Shown: positions 1 to 11,020 of the stretch, piece after piece
Numbering within the stretch: the stretch's first letter is position 1
Layout: each line of letters starts with the position of its first letter
NCBI GenBank assembly: GCA_016630955.3
Contig: CM049995.1
Span: forward strand, 1,302,001 to 1,366,000
Reading direction: 5' to 3'
Origin: Didymella arachidicola
Lineage: Eukaryota; Ascomycota; Dothideomycetes; Pleosporales; Didymellaceae
Length of the DNA: 64,000 nt
Notes under the pieces: model-generated
What the model was told of the DNA's origin: nothing
The model's input: the letters and a program-made list of their open reading frames with translations, nothing else
The model's database searches: none
Position numbers and translations under genes: made by a program

Positions 1-253
1 AGAGTCGTCCAATAAAGATGATAAGATGCTGTAGGAACATGTCATGAACATGATCCCCACGGGTATCGCATCGGAAAGAGCCCAACGCCAGAACCGTACA
101 ATATTCAGATCAAGGTGGTAATGCACCCGACCCGTCCCCATGCATACCGCCACGCTCAATAAAGTCAGAGGCAAAAGCCTATAAAGTACACAAAAATCAA
201 AGTAAGGGTATCCTGCTGAACAGAAGACGCGGAGAGAGTCCTCTCAGCGCCTT
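1..253. other. 3' flank of the Caf40 gene, no gene seen
   Basis: This stretch lies downstream of the Caf40 stop codon. No reading frame in it looks protein-like. It probably holds the 3' UTR of the minus-strand Caf40 transcript. Confidence 0.5.
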
Positions 254-1546
254 TCAATGCATCAGCTGCTGGTTGTTGGCAGCATCCACGACGTTGTCGG
301 AGAGGTTGATCAGCAGCTGCGCGAGGCACCGCTTGGTGGCCGCATCGTCGCGAAGCACGGAAGAGAAAGTCGCATCCCTGAGGGGCTCGGGAAGGCATTG
401 ACGTAGGGCCTCGCGAGCGCGAGCATTGTCGCTCAGACTGGATCTGTTAGCTGGAACTTGTATGCGAGAGAGCAAAGTGACTTACCGGAGGAAGCATCGA
501 ACGACATGCTTGAGAAGACGGACTGTCTGTTGCTCCACAAGCTGGTTGACCATGTTACTGAGCACAGTTCCAACCGCATAGAAGCGCTCGTATGTCTGAC
601 AGATATACGCAAGACCGATATCATCGAGCAGGATCTTCTGAACAATGAAAATGGCGACAGTCTTGCTTAGCTCTGAACCCGTCTCCATAATACGAAGGCA
701 GAGAGGAATAATCTCTGTCGTGAGGAGAAAATTGATGACTTCACTAGAGTCGTTCTTGACAAGGGCGCCGATCACACCAAGAGAAGTCAGCCGGAGGTAT
801 TCGAAGGGACGCGACTTCGATGTGGTGTTGAGGAATGGGTAGAGAAATAGTGGGATGTGCGCTGTGTCTTTGTCAGGTACGCTATGGCTTCAATAAGTTG
901 TTGCACTTACCACTCAGGAAGAGGCCACGAGTCTCTGTGTGGGATGCCACACATTGCAGGAGCGCAAGAGCGTTGCAGACACGATTACTAGCGGCAGCTG
1001 TCAACTGCGACGGGTTGAGCAGAGGGTACACGGAGATGATTTCTTGGAGAAGAGAGGCCATGACACCTGCTTCCGTTAGCTTTCATTCACTTGTAATGGA
1101 AAGGCTGGCGCACCGAACGAGTGCCACAAAATCAAAGCAAGCTCTGGTACCTGCTCACGCTTCTTGCTGAGCTCAAGCAGGGCGGACTCGCGTGTTGCGG
1201 GCTTCATGAGCTGCGCGATCCAATCGAGCACGCGCCTGTTCTCCTCCGTCATGCCGATCTCTGTATTCGCCTGCAGATCGTTCGCGGGACCTCGAGGGAC
1301 GATGCCGTTACCAGAGACAGCTGTCCCGTTGTTGCCCGCGATCCGTTGGTAGTGTTGCTGTTGGGCCTGCGCAGCGGCGGCAGCGGCGGCAGCAGCTTGT
1401 GCTTGAGCTTGCGCCTGCGCCTGCGCCTGCACCTGGAGTTGACCGTGCTGGCCTACATGGTGATTAGGGTGCTGATGATGGCCCTGCGACCACTCGCCCG
1501 GGTAATGCTGCTGCTGCTGCGTAAAGAGGTGTTGCATTTGCTGCAT
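254..1546 (-). CDS. caf40: CCR4-NOT complex subunit Caf40/Rcd1 (CNOT9 family)
   Basis: Caf40/CNOT9 is an armadillo-repeat scaffold of the CCR4-NOT deadenylase, acting in mRNA decay and translational repression. Four minus-strand exons join in frame: 1546-1114, 1066-911, 861-486 and 437-254, giving 382 aa. All introns are GT-AG. The N-terminal third is low complexity, rich in Gln, Ala and His, with an alternating Gln-Ala run. The Rcd1 core follows: NRRVLDWIAQLM, ALILWHSFG, then VMASLLQEII, NFLLTTEIIPLCLRIMETG, QTVRLLKHVVRCFLR and CLAQLLINLSDNV, all close to the highly conserved family sequence. Position 1546 is the first in-frame ATG. The open frame continues upstream without ATG to about 1741 (includes TGYYLNPSTAP), so a further 5' exon carrying the true start is likely. 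The core assignment is secure; the start is not. Confidence 0.92.
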
Positions 1547-2073
1547 CTGTTGCGAGATCGTCGGTTTGGGTTGGGAGTGTAAAATAGGAGCAGTCGATGG
1601 ATTTAAGTAATAGCCAGTCGAAGCAGCTGGTGCCTGCGATTGTGGGTGGAAGAGCGGTGGAGGGCGCGGGTGTGAAGTGCGTTCAGTCAGTACTCGAGAG
1701 ATGAGGTTCCAACGCGCGATCCCCCACTGTCTTGGCGGCAAGTGCGGGAGTGAGGCTCGAGCGTCAATGGAGATCGCTGCTGCGCAGATCGAGTGAGTTC
1801 ATAGGCGAGGCCCTGCAGCAATAACGTTAGGCACCAGCCATAGCTCTTTAAGAGATTACACTGTTTGCTATGCACAGCACGAGCAATTAGACATACTTGG
1901 AACAGCACATCTGCGGAGATTAAAGTAAGGATTAACGATTTTTGCTCCACGGCAAACTAATCATCCTCAATCGCCATAACCCATATTACTTTGAGCCGCT
2001 GTTCGCTCTCCCTCCCATGGACAAATGAGAACGCATACTGCTACGAACGCCATGCTCAATGTCTGAACAGAGC
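1547..2073. other. Intergenic between Caf40 and Kin1
   Basis: This is the upstream region of Caf40 and the 3' flank of Kin1. The Caf40-proximal part (to about 1741) is open in the Caf40 frame and may be a missed 5' exon. Nothing else is recognisable. Confidence 0.4.
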
Positions 2074-5000
2074 CTACAACCGTAGATTCTCCAGGATACG
2101 CTGGGCCATGCTCTTGTACTGCCAGGTCCCTCCATCGACTTTCTTGAACTGTAGACCGTGTAGTTGCAAGAGTGGTATTTTAACAATCAAGACTTCGAAT
2201 ACGAGAGGTGCAAGCTCCCCTAGGTCGCTCTGCACGTGTGTAGTCGTCTCGCCAGCAGCCAGCGCGCGGCCAGCGCGAGGTCTGCGCTCTTCTCTTTCAT
2301 CGCTATCATCAGACTCGTCGGTGTTGGTAAAGCTATGGTCCACAGGAGATGGTCGAGATCGCGACTTCGGTGTGTTGGGCACGCGACTTGATTCCCTAAA
2401 CTCCTCTCGCTCCCTTTCCCGATCGCCGCCAATTAGCCCGCCGAAGCTGATCTTCCTCCTATGGCCGCCGCTCGGGGGTGAAGTTGGCATATTGGGGGTT
2501 CCGCGTTCGACACTCGGGGCATGTCGGCACTTGAAGCCGCCTTTGATAGGTTGGAAGGTAACTCCGAGTTCGTGCAACACTCGTATCAGATCGTTCTGGA
2601 TGAACGATACTGGTTTGCTGCTCGTTGTTGAAACGCTGAAGAGACCCTTTAAGAAGACAGGCTTCACAGCATCGTGGCTTCTGGCCTCTTCAGCTTCAGC
2701 AGCGGATTCAGCCAACTCTGCGTCTGTCTCCTCGGGCACGTTCGACTCTCTGGCTTGCTCTCGCTTTGCTCTTCTCGCTTGGATGCTTTCTCTACGTGCA
2801 TGACCGAGAGACTTCGCACGAGATGCCTGATTTCTGCGAGGGCTCGAAGTGATGTCGTCCGCACCAGGATCATAGCTAGGTCGCGGTTGCTGAGTGCTTA
2901 GATCGGATCTGTCTGAACCACTCGTCTGCGGTGGCTCGCGATCCCCTGTGTTCTCCGTCGATCTGCCGCGTCGGCTCAGGCGTCGACGGAAATCAGCTGA
3001 GTTGACACTGGTAGACCGACCCAATGCTTTGAGCTTGCGTGCAGCACTGTTAGTGCTGTTGGGCGGTGACAACAACTCAGGTTGGTTCGTGATGTGCGCA
3101 GGCAGCTGAGACGAAGACACCGTGTCTCTATCACGGGGTCTGCGAATACTGAAGCTCTTTCGCGGGACCGTTGCAGGTGCCTGAGGCTGAGGAGCTGGCT
3201 CTGCCGGGCTTGAGATTGCGAGCGCTGGTGTGGGTGGTGTAGGTGGCACATCAGGCTGACTCCTTTCGTGTCGATACTTGCGTGTGCTGAATCGGCGCAA
3301 CAGACCGCCTACTGGGCCTTCCCTTTTTGGTTGCTCCGCTGGCGGTGACAACGTTGCAGGCGGAGCAACACCCGGAGGCTTGTTCAGATCAACACGCTTC
3401 AGGCTATCCGTCACTTCGTCTTCGCCGTGAGTCCTAGCTCGAGGTCGCGATCGACCACCAGTGGGCTTCTCGCCTGCCATCTCGTAAGTGGCGGCATTCG
3501 TATACGCCGGTGGCGGTGCAGGAAGATCGGGCATCTTCAAGGGCTTCTCGCCAGGGCTTTGAGGCATGGCTACAGGGCCGGGATTCTCCTCGGCTCGCTC
3601 GCGGTCACGCTTCTCCCTGACAAGGTAGTAGACTGAGATGAGAGGGCTATAAGCATTGACCGGGTCAAGGCCTCTCGATACCTCTTCTGAAGAAGAAGCG
3701 GTCAGCTGCTCTCGGCTGGAGATCGAGTTTCGTCGCTTATAGAATTCGAACATGCCGCGTTTCCTCTCGGTCTCTGGGGTTTGAGCTGTAGTCCTGCGTG
3801 CAGCAAGGCGCACGGTACGCTGGTACTCTTCGGATTGTATGACCTTGGTCAACTCGGTAGTGATGTATTCCGGAGTTCCAAAATCAAAGCCAGTCATCTT
3901 CTCCATGATCTCAGGGTCCAGCGGCAGCTGTAGGGGTTCTCGGTGGGGCAGGTAGTTCTCTGGAGGGCTGTTGAACCCTTTGGTCAACCATGGATGGTTC
4001 ATGATCTCAGATAGTGTCATGCGCTGGGAAGGGTCTGTTTGCAGCATGCGGTGGATCAGGCCTCGACATTCTATACCTGGTCAGCATGCAGCCATCTCTC
4101 AAGTCCTCCAACCTTACCTGCAGATAACCATGGAGGGTAGTCGACAACGCCCTTCTTGATCTTTGCGTGCAACTGTGGCATGCTTTGGTCGTCGAAGGGC
4201 ACCTTGCCGCAGACTAAGACGTAGAGCACGATGCCGAAACTCCAGACGTCGACTTCAGGCCCGGTGTATTGCTTGGCTTGCAGTAGCTCGGGAGCGGCGA
4301 AGTACAGACTGCCACAGAACGTCTTCAATTGGCTTCGGGGCGAGAAAAGGTTACTAAGCCCAAAATCAATGATCTTGATATCGCCGGTCTTGCTAATGAG
4401 GATATTCTCGATCTTCAGGTCGCGGTGGACGATGCTGTTCCTGTGGCAGTAGTCGAGCGCACTGGCGATCTGACGTGCGAACTTGCGAGCTTGTTTCTCC
4501 TTGAGACGTCCGTGCGAGATGATATAGTCGAGCATCTGACCGCCGTTGACGTACTCGAAGAGCATGTACCAGTGGTAGTTGGTCCGCACGACGTCGCGCA
4601 TGCCGCAGATGTAAGGATGGTCCAGGAGGCTAAGGATAGCAGCTTCACGTGCGGTCCGAACCTCCTTGGAGTGATCGGCTCTTTCGCGGTCGGCTGCACT
4701 CTGGTGCTGGTCTTGCGACTGTCGAGGCACTATCTTGACGGCCACCTGAGAGCTGTGTTAGCCAATTCCTCTGCCCCTTCCATGATCGAAACGTGTGGTG
4801 GCCGCACATACCTGCTCACCGGTTTCGTTGTGTTTTGCCAGCTTCACCTTGCCCATGCTGCCCGCACCGATAGTCTTGCCGAGCGCCCATGTTCCTGTGC
4901 TGGGCGCCGTGATAGTCGTCCGGCGCTTGGGCTGCTGCTGCATTGGCTGTCCTCCCCTCGCCCCATCTGGAGCTACGCCGTTGATGGGCATTGCGCTGGC

Positions 5001-5255
5001 TGTCGAGGCGTCTGAAGCATACCGCGAATGGCGCCTGCTTGATTCGGTGCGCTGTGGGGGAGCCTCTCGCGATTCGCTGTGGCGCGACGGGGAATAAGCA
5101 CCAACGTTGCTCTGCTCGTAGTCGCGGCGAGAGACGTCCTTTAGGTGCTGCGGGTGCCCACTGGGGCGGGTGGTGGTGCTCTGCGAGCGACTTGGGCGGT
5201 CGCTTTGTGGTGGTCGTCGAACCACAGCTGGCGACGTTGGGGCTGGTGCCGACAT
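2074..5255 (-). CDS. kin1: Serine/threonine kinase Kin1 (MARK/PAR-1 family)
   Basis: Kin1 kinases act at the cell cortex in polarity, cell-wall integrity and exocytosis. Three exons (5255-4812, 4745-4118, 4070-2074) join in frame to 1022 aa. Both introns, of 66 and 47 nt, are GT-AG. The kinase domain starts near residue 125 with the glycine loop GAGSMGKV, has Lys152 in VAVK, catalytic Asp257 in IVHRDLKIEN and the DFGLSN motif at Asp275, and closes near 390 with MNHPWLTKGF. A Ser/Pro/Arg-rich linker of about 550 residues follows, probably disordered and phosphorylated. The last 50 residues (GLQFKKVDGGTWQYKSMAQR) form a KA1-type membrane-binding domain. The N-terminal 120 residues are low complexity. 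The ATG at 5255 opens the frame. Kinase plus KA1 separates Kin1 from Snf1 and Gin4 relatives. Confidence 0.93.
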
Positions 5256-6202
5256 CTTCGCGGCGCAAGGGCAGCGGGCGCCCTGGGACTGCTGACAGCG
5301 AGCGTACTGCGCGTCGGTGGGGGCCTGTGGAGCGCTGGGGATTCGCGGCGACCTTCAAACAGCAAATGCAGCGCCCACACGTGGTGAAGGGGGGAAGAGT
5401 GCTCAGATTAGGGGCCGCTGTTGGTCGTGATTGCGTTGCGAGCTAAACTTGGCAGGGTCGACGACGAAAGCGTGCCGGCTGCGACCTTGCATCACCGAGG
5501 GCTGGGATGCGCAGCAGGATGGCACAAAGAGCACAGTCACGGTCGCGGCAGGGAGGGCAAAGTCAGCGAGAGCCAGGTGCCCAGGTGCGCGATATCTTAT
5601 GTCTTGGGCTCGTGTTGGAGGCTGGCGCGATAGCTCCCAGCGACCAACCCGTAACTAGCAGCTCCACCAATGCGGATTGAGGCACGACGTTATTGGGCTG
5701 CATCGTGGGGTAAGTAACACCTCAGCGCGCAGGCTGCGTCAAAGGTCTCACAGGGCTGTTAGGAGGGTGCTGTTTGTTTTGGTTGCTAATGCACACACTT
5801 GTCGGTCTCTTTCCTGCACAAGACTATTGGGAATCGGTGGTCCTCAGGGTCCTCGAAATGAGCAGCGGACTCCAGTGACGCCGGCTTCACTGAACGGCCT
5901 ACATCATAGTCCCACTTCAGCCTGCGCGCTAAGATGCAAGTGGAACAGGGTATGCACGACGATTTTCAGGAACGGCATTCCAAGTCCAGACTTCGATTGC
6001 CGAAAACGTCGTAGGTATTATTACGGAGTTTCGATTGGGACAGAACAGTGTGGTTGAGATTTTGCTGTGAATCAGAAAAGAATCGCTTCTAGAGCTCAAT
6101 AATAGTCGCGAACGTTTTCGTCGTTGCTTAGTCACATGTAGAGTTGCAACCGTCTAGCAGACCTCACCTCACGTCACTGCAACTTTTACCCATACACACA
6201 AC
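5256..6202. promoter_or_regulatory. Divergent intergenic promoter region, Kin1 / GPATCH1
   Basis: About 950 bp separate the Kin1 start (minus strand) from the GPATCH1 start (plus strand), so it must hold both promoters. No clear TATA box, RNA gene or repeat was identified. Open frames here are antisense or 5' shadows with no family resemblance. Confidence 0.5.
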
Positions 6203-8367
6203 ATGGCATACAAACGCCAACGCGACACATCGCCCTCGAACTCGTCGAAGCGGGCTCGTGGAGGGCTAAGCTATGTCTCTCTTGGCACTGAACTGCCAGA
6301 CGACAAGGATGATGGAGAGTTCGTACCTGTATGGAAGCAGACGGTGACAGACGATCGAGGGCGCAGGAGGCTGCACGGCGCATTTACTGGAGGCTTCAGT
6401 GCAGGGTAAGTTTTGGAGCCATCTTTGGCCGGGCGCAAGACTTCTTGACTATGCTAAGATACTTCAATTCAGTTGGATCTAAAGAGGGATGGACACCCAA
6501 GACGTTCGTTTCCTCGCGGTCGAACCGCAACAAAGACCAAGCTGCTGCATCAGCATCAGCACAGCGTGCCGAAGACTTCATGGATGAGGAGGACCTGGCT
6601 GAGGCAGCAGAGACACGACAACTCGAGACAGCACAGAACTTCGCAGGCATAGGCAGTGCAGATGACACGGGCAACAGCGGCTTCTTCGGTCTCTTCATGT
6701 GTCAAGAAGAGACGATGGGTGTCAGGCTGGCGCAAAAGATGGGATGGAGGCGAGATCAGGGTATTGGACGGAAGATCAGTCGTGCTGCTCGTACAGAGGA
6801 TGGAAGCACTTCCAGCAATACCGCCAGCTACACGTTCGCTCCTGAAGACGCTCGAGCAATGCCGATACCGCGAGAAGAAGTTCGTCGTAAAGGCCTGGGC
6901 TATCAGTCAGAAGCGCGGCTAGGCGTTGTGGATGAGAAGCCCGTGGATCGAGGGCATTTGCTGGACTTTCACCTCACCGAAAGCTCACAAAAACCTATCG
7001 TCAAGAAACAAACGGCTAAGAAATCGTCTTTTGGCGTAGGAGTATTGAACGACACTGGCTCAGATGATGAAGACCCTTATGAGCTTGGTCCCAAAATATC
7101 ATTCAACAAGACTATCGGGAAGGACAAGAAAGCAAAGAAGCCGAGCAAGTTTGCAAAAACTGGAGCTGGCGAAGGTCCTGTTTTTGTTTCGAAGAAGGCA
7201 TCTTCGAAGACCCTCAGTCTACGTAACCGAGCATCTATGGATGGACGACCACCTCTGACTGGGTTTGTGCTAGCCGCTGACATTGCCGAGTCATCGGCCA
7301 AGCCCAAATATCCACCACCCAAGATCCCTCTGGGCTGGAAGTCTTTCAAGTCAGGCCCTTCAAACGCAAGAATCACAGATTACCAATCCGTGGCAGATGC
7401 CGCCAAAGCGTCCACACTAGATGCTAAAGGTCGATCTGTGCTATTGGGAGAGAAGCAACTGCCTGGCAAATCCATATTCGACTTCATTTCCAAGGACGCG
7501 CGGGATCGCCTTGCCAACCTGTCTGGGAGGGCCGATCTTCCCCAAGGTCGAGGAGAGTCCGGGCCTGAAGGACACCAGCCTGCAGCTAAAGCACAGCCGA
7601 AAGACCTTTGGAGTCTTGTGCCACCTCTGGACAAGATTACAGCGGCAGCGGCGCTAGTGAAAGGTGCTACCGGCTGGATGCCATACGCCGAGGACCTGCA
7701 AAAGCGCGCAAGGTACGTAGGCTTTCTTGAGCTTCGTGCAGGTCTGAAAGAAGACTTGCCGGAGCGTATGGGCAATATCACAATTTCAGACTGGGTCAAA
7801 GAACTACAAGAGTTCGCTCATGCTGCGCAAGTCTTCAAACCTACGACGGGCATCATGGCATCGCGATTCACTTCCTCGTCCTCATCAACGATAGGCGGTA
7901 GCCCCAGTGCCAGTACGGACGAGAACCCCTTACGACAACCGACAAGAAAGCCCGAGAACCCCGCAGAAGAGGCTGCGAAGATGGGGATGTACGGTGCTAT
8001 GACGAGGACGAGCTTCCCCTTCCACCCATCTCGGTTGCTATGTAAGCGCTTCAATGTGAGGCCTCCTCCAGATTTGCCGCATGGGTCTGAGCATGAAAGT
8101 GAGAACGGGTTTAAAGCGAAAACCGAAGAGGCAGTTTCAAAATCAGCGATGGACAAGATGCTGCATGAAGTATTGACGAATGGTCCGGCTATGCAGCGAC
8201 CGGCGTGGATGGGTCAGGCATCTCAGGACTCTGCACCTGCTCTTGCCCCGCAAGCCACTGAGCATGCAATGGTGGACGTTGAAAAAAACGAGGCACTGTC
8301 GAGTGAGCGCGCACCTGAAGATGTGTTCAAGTCCATCTTTGGGGATGATGATGACGACGATGACTGA
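6203..8367 (+). CDS. G-patch protein, GPATCH1/Ecm5-type splicing factor
   Basis: GPATCH1-family proteins are nuclear and associate with late spliceosomes. Two exons (6203-6405 and 6459-8367) give 703 aa. The 53-nt intron is GT-AG and its removal joins the family hallmark FSAG to YFNSVGSKEGW. The N-terminal block HGAFTGGFSAG followed by GWTPKTFVSSR is the conserved DUF1604 region. The G-patch, with TMGVRLAQKMGWRRDQGIG, lies near residues 150-175. The rest is Lys/Ser-rich and probably disordered, ending in an uninterrupted run of aspartates. The ATG at 6203 follows an A-rich leader. A transposon begins 62 bp past the stop, so the 3' UTR or terminator may be altered. Confidence 0.88.
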
Positions 8368-8429
8368 TCTGTTGAGGGCTTACCGTAGTGTATTGTATTA
8401 AGTCCAAATCTCAGAACGAATCTCTTATA

Positions 8430-8485
8430 ACGTGTTTTACAGGCGAGCCGCCCATACAAGCGAGCCGCCCACCCCACCAACTTTG
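8430..8485 (+). repeat. Left terminal inverted repeat of the Fot1-like element
   Basis: This 56-bp repeat matches the reverse complement of 10229-10284 with one mismatch, at its base 13. It contains two direct copies of a 15-bp core, CA(G/A)GCGAGCCGCCCA, starting at 8440 and 8457 (period 17). These are plausible transposase-binding subrepeats. Confidence 0.93.
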
Positions 8486-8510
8486 CGCACCTTTGAAGCT
8501 CAACACAGCC

Positions 8511-10163
8511 ATGGCCCACCCACATCAAGCTGTATCGCAGTCAGACGAAGCTAGTATTCAGCTTACTATTTCATCTCTTAATAGAAAGCAGTTCACGTCA
8601 GTCAGAGCGGCTGCTCAGACGTTTAGTGTCCCTCGTACAACGCTACGTAACCGACGCGCTGGTACACTAAGCCGACACAATTGCCAGCCCAACTCAAAGA
8701 AGCTCACTACGATAGAAGAGGAGGTGATTGTTGGCTACATAATTGAGCTAGACCTACGTGGATTTGCGCCTACGTACGCAGCCGTACGTGATATGGCTAA
8801 CAGACTGCTGGCTGCCCGCGGTGCTGATCAGGTTGGCGTCCACTGGCCGCGCAACTTCGTTAAGCGTACAGAGAGTCTTACAACGCGTTTTAACCGAGCG
8901 TATGACAGGCAGAGAGCTCTATGCGAGGATCCTGTCCTTATCCAAGGCTGGTTTAAGCTTGTAGAGCAGACAAAGGCTAAGTACGGCATCTGCGACGAAG
9001 ACGTCTACAACTTTGACGAGGCTGGCTTTATGATGGGCAAGATCACAACGCAGCTTGTTGTGACAGGATCAGAGAGGAGAGGCAGGCCAAAGACTATTCA
9101 GCCTGGCGACCGTGAGTGGGCGACAGTGATTGCTGCGATCAACGCTGCTGGCTGGTCAGTCCCACCATTCCTGATCTTTGCTGGCAAGTACCACCTCTCT
9201 GCCTGGTACGAGGAGGCAGAGATCCCACGCAACTGGGCAATCGCAGTTGGCGACAATGGCTGGACAAATAACGAGCTTGGGGTAGAGTGGCTGAAGCACT
9301 TTAACGCTCACACTCAGGCTCGTGTAGTAGGAGCGCGGCGCCTACTTATCCTTGACGGCCATGAGAGCCACCACTCTCTTGAATTCCAGGAGTTCTGCAA
9401 GGAGCACAACATCTACACGCTCTGTATGCCACCTCACTCCTCTCACCTGCTTCAGCCTCTTGACGTTGGCTGCTTCTCGCCGTTGAAGCGCGCCTACAGC
9501 CGTGAGGTAGAGAGCCTGATGCGCAACCACATCAACCACATCACTAAGCTTGAGTTTCTGCCTGCGTTTAAGGCAGCGTTTGATCGATCGTTCACGCCAG
9601 TCAATATCTGCTCAGCCTTCCGGGGAGCAGGTCTAGTACCTTATCAGCCAGAGGCTGTCCTCTCAAAGCTAGAAGTACAGCTACGTACACCTACTCCACC
9701 AGCGGCTCTCGCAGAGGCTCTCTGGGAGGCTCGTACTCCAAGCAACGCCCGCGAGCTTGAGGCTCAATCAAGCCTGATTTGTGAGCGCGTACGCAAGCAT
9801 AAGAGCTCGTCACCAGCTTCAATTATTGAGGCGATAGATCAGCTTAAGAAAGGAGCTGAGGTGATGATGCTTTCAGCTGAGCTGATGAAGGAAAGGATTG
9901 CTAGCCTTGAGAGGGCTAACGAGGCAGCGTCAAAGCGTAGGGAGCGCAAGAAAAAGCGTATACAGAAGCAAGGAGTGTTAACAAAGGGGGCTGGAGAGGA
10001 TATACTCGCTCAACGTGAGGCTGATCAGCAGCTTGCTCGTGAGGAGCGTCATGGAGGAGAGCGATCAGGCCTTAGCCGCCAGGCTCTGGCGCGCTGTAAG
10101 ACGTGTAGGGAGACTGGGCACAACTCACGTACATGCAAGAAAGAGGCTGTAGCTACTACTTAA
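8511..10163 (+). CDS. Transposase, pogo/Fot1 family (DD35D)
   Basis: This 550-aa transposase is the only gene of the element. An N-terminal psq-like helix-turn-helix (VRAAAQTFSVPRTTLRNR) is followed by a CENP-B/Tc5-type DNA-binding region (WPRNFVKR). The DDE catalytic domain has Asp169 in YNFDEAGF, Asp282 in LLILDGHES and Asp318 in LLQPLDVGCF, with 35 residues between the last two. After a basic, Lys/Arg-rich coiled segment, the C-terminus has a CCHC knuckle, CKTCRETGHNSRTC. The open frame extends upstream into the inverted repeat; the ATG at 8511, 25 bp inside the repeat, is the sensible start. The frame is intact. Confidence 0.92.
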   Translation: MAHPHQAVSQSDEASIQLTISSLNRKQFTSVRAAAQTFSVPRTTLRNRRAGTLSRHNCQPNSKKLTTIEEEVIVGYIIELDLRGFAPTYAAVRDMANRLLAARGADQVGVHWPRNFVKRTESLTTRFNRAYDRQRALCEDPVLIQGWFKLVEQTKAKYGICDEDVYNFDEAGFMMGKITTQLVVTGSERRGRPKTIQPGDREWATVIAAINAAGWSVPPFLIFAGKYHLSAWYEEAEIPRNWAIAVGDNGWTNNELGVEWLKHFNAHTQARVVGARRLLILDGHESHHSLEFQEFCKEHNIYTLCMPPHSSHLLQPLDVGCFSPLKRAYSREVESLMRNHINHITKLEFLPAFKAAFDRSFTPVNICSAFRGAGLVPYQPEAVLSKLEVQLRTPTPPAALAEALWEARTPSNARELEAQSSLICERVRKHKSSSPASIIEAIDQLKKGAEVMMLSAELMKERIASLERANEAASKRRERKKKRIQKQGVLTKGAGEDILAQREADQQLAREERHGGERSGLSRQALARCKTCRETGHNSRTCKKEAVATT

Positions 10164-10228
10164 TCTACTCTGTTAATTTCTAGGTATTTTATTATTACGT
10201 TGTTGGGGTATACATCTGTAGAGGTACA

Positions 10229-10284
10229 CAAAGTTGGTGGGGTGGGCGGCTCGCTTGTATGGGCGGCTCGCTTGTAAAACACGT
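10229..10284 (-). repeat. Right terminal inverted repeat of the Fot1-like element
   Basis: This is the mirror of 8430-8485, with 55 of 56 positions matching. It also carries the two 15-bp subrepeats and is followed by the TA duplication at 10285-10286. Confidence 0.93.
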
Positions 10285-10399
10285 TATTCCGTTCACTTCC
10301 ACAAAATCGCACCTATGCCGGAAGAAGGCTAGGCCGAACGACATCTGGTACCGAACGACCTGTGCTTGCTAAATCTGCTACAAAGTTCCAACTATCAAC

Positions 10400-10822
10400 A
10401 TGTTGCTACAGATCGCTGACGCTTTCAAGATGATGCCTATCCCACTTGAGATCAGCGAGCAAGACTGGCTGACTGTGGAGCCGTCCACAAAAAGAAAGCG
10501 CAGCGGGAAGGCGGCACGTGCGCCCAAACAACACACCAGCTCACCGACCTCGATCACAATGACATCCCCACCACACTATCGATACATTTGCTACTTGTCA
10601 ATTGGCAACTTCCCGGATGAGACGCGATTTGTTTTTGAGCGGATGTTGACCGCTTCCAATGACCCGAGTAAGACAAGCCCTGCAGCGCAACTTTTCATAG
10701 CATCGTGGGAGCCTAGCCGAGCACTTGAAGTCAAGACAACAAATGAAATGGCAAATCCAAGAACCGACGCCTGTCACCTGCGAGATTTCCGAGACAGCGC
10801 AGGCGTGGTCGGGAGCATATAA
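10400..10822 (+). CDS. Hypothetical 140-aa ORF, doubtful
   Basis: An ATG-started frame of 140 aa lies between the transposon and the HExxH gene. It has a basic patch (KRKRSGKAARAPK) and the segment HYRYICYLSIGNFPDETRF, but no recognisable domain, signal peptide or membrane segment. It may be a small orphan gene or a remnant. The rest of 10285-11020 holds nothing recognisable. Confidence 0.25.
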   Translation: MLLQIADAFKMMPIPLEISEQDWLTVEPSTKRKRSGKAARAPKQHTSSPTSITMTSPPHYRYICYLSIGNFPDETRFVFERMLTASNDPSKTSPAAQLFIASWEPSRALEVKTTNEMANPRTDACHLRDFRDSAGVVGSI

Positions 10823-11020
10823 TCTGGATGAAACAAGGTCCTTTCACAACGTCTCTTTTAGAGTTTTGTCTCGGACTGGCTCCTGATCTATAAAGCTATC
10901 TTGCAGTGGCCTGCTAAAGGCCTAATCAGGCCATTGGGATTGCATTTGTTCTAGACTTAGAGCGACAGCAACGTCAGCTCGGTCGCTTCCCATCACTTCT
11001 CCCACACTAACGCAACCAGA

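Larger units (their letters stand above)
8430..10284 (+). mobile_element. Fot1/pogo-type DNA transposon, apparently complete
   Basis: The element is 1855 bp. Its ends read ACGTGTTTTACA inward from both sides and it is flanked by TA at 8428-8429 and 10285-10286, the target duplication used by Tc1/mariner/pogo elements. Terminal inverted repeats of 56 bp differ at one position. It carries one intact transposase frame with all DDE residues. No premature stops or obvious repeat-induced point mutation are visible, which suggests a recent or active copy. It sits 62 bp downstream of the GPATCH1 stop codon. Confidence 0.93.

Noticed and set aside
1991..2803. 270-codon plus-strand frame
   Set aside because: Antisense to the Ser-rich linker of Kin1.
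8388..8510. 41-codon N-terminal extension of the transposase
   Set aside because: It begins outside the element and runs through the inverted repeat, so the ATG at 8511 is preferred.
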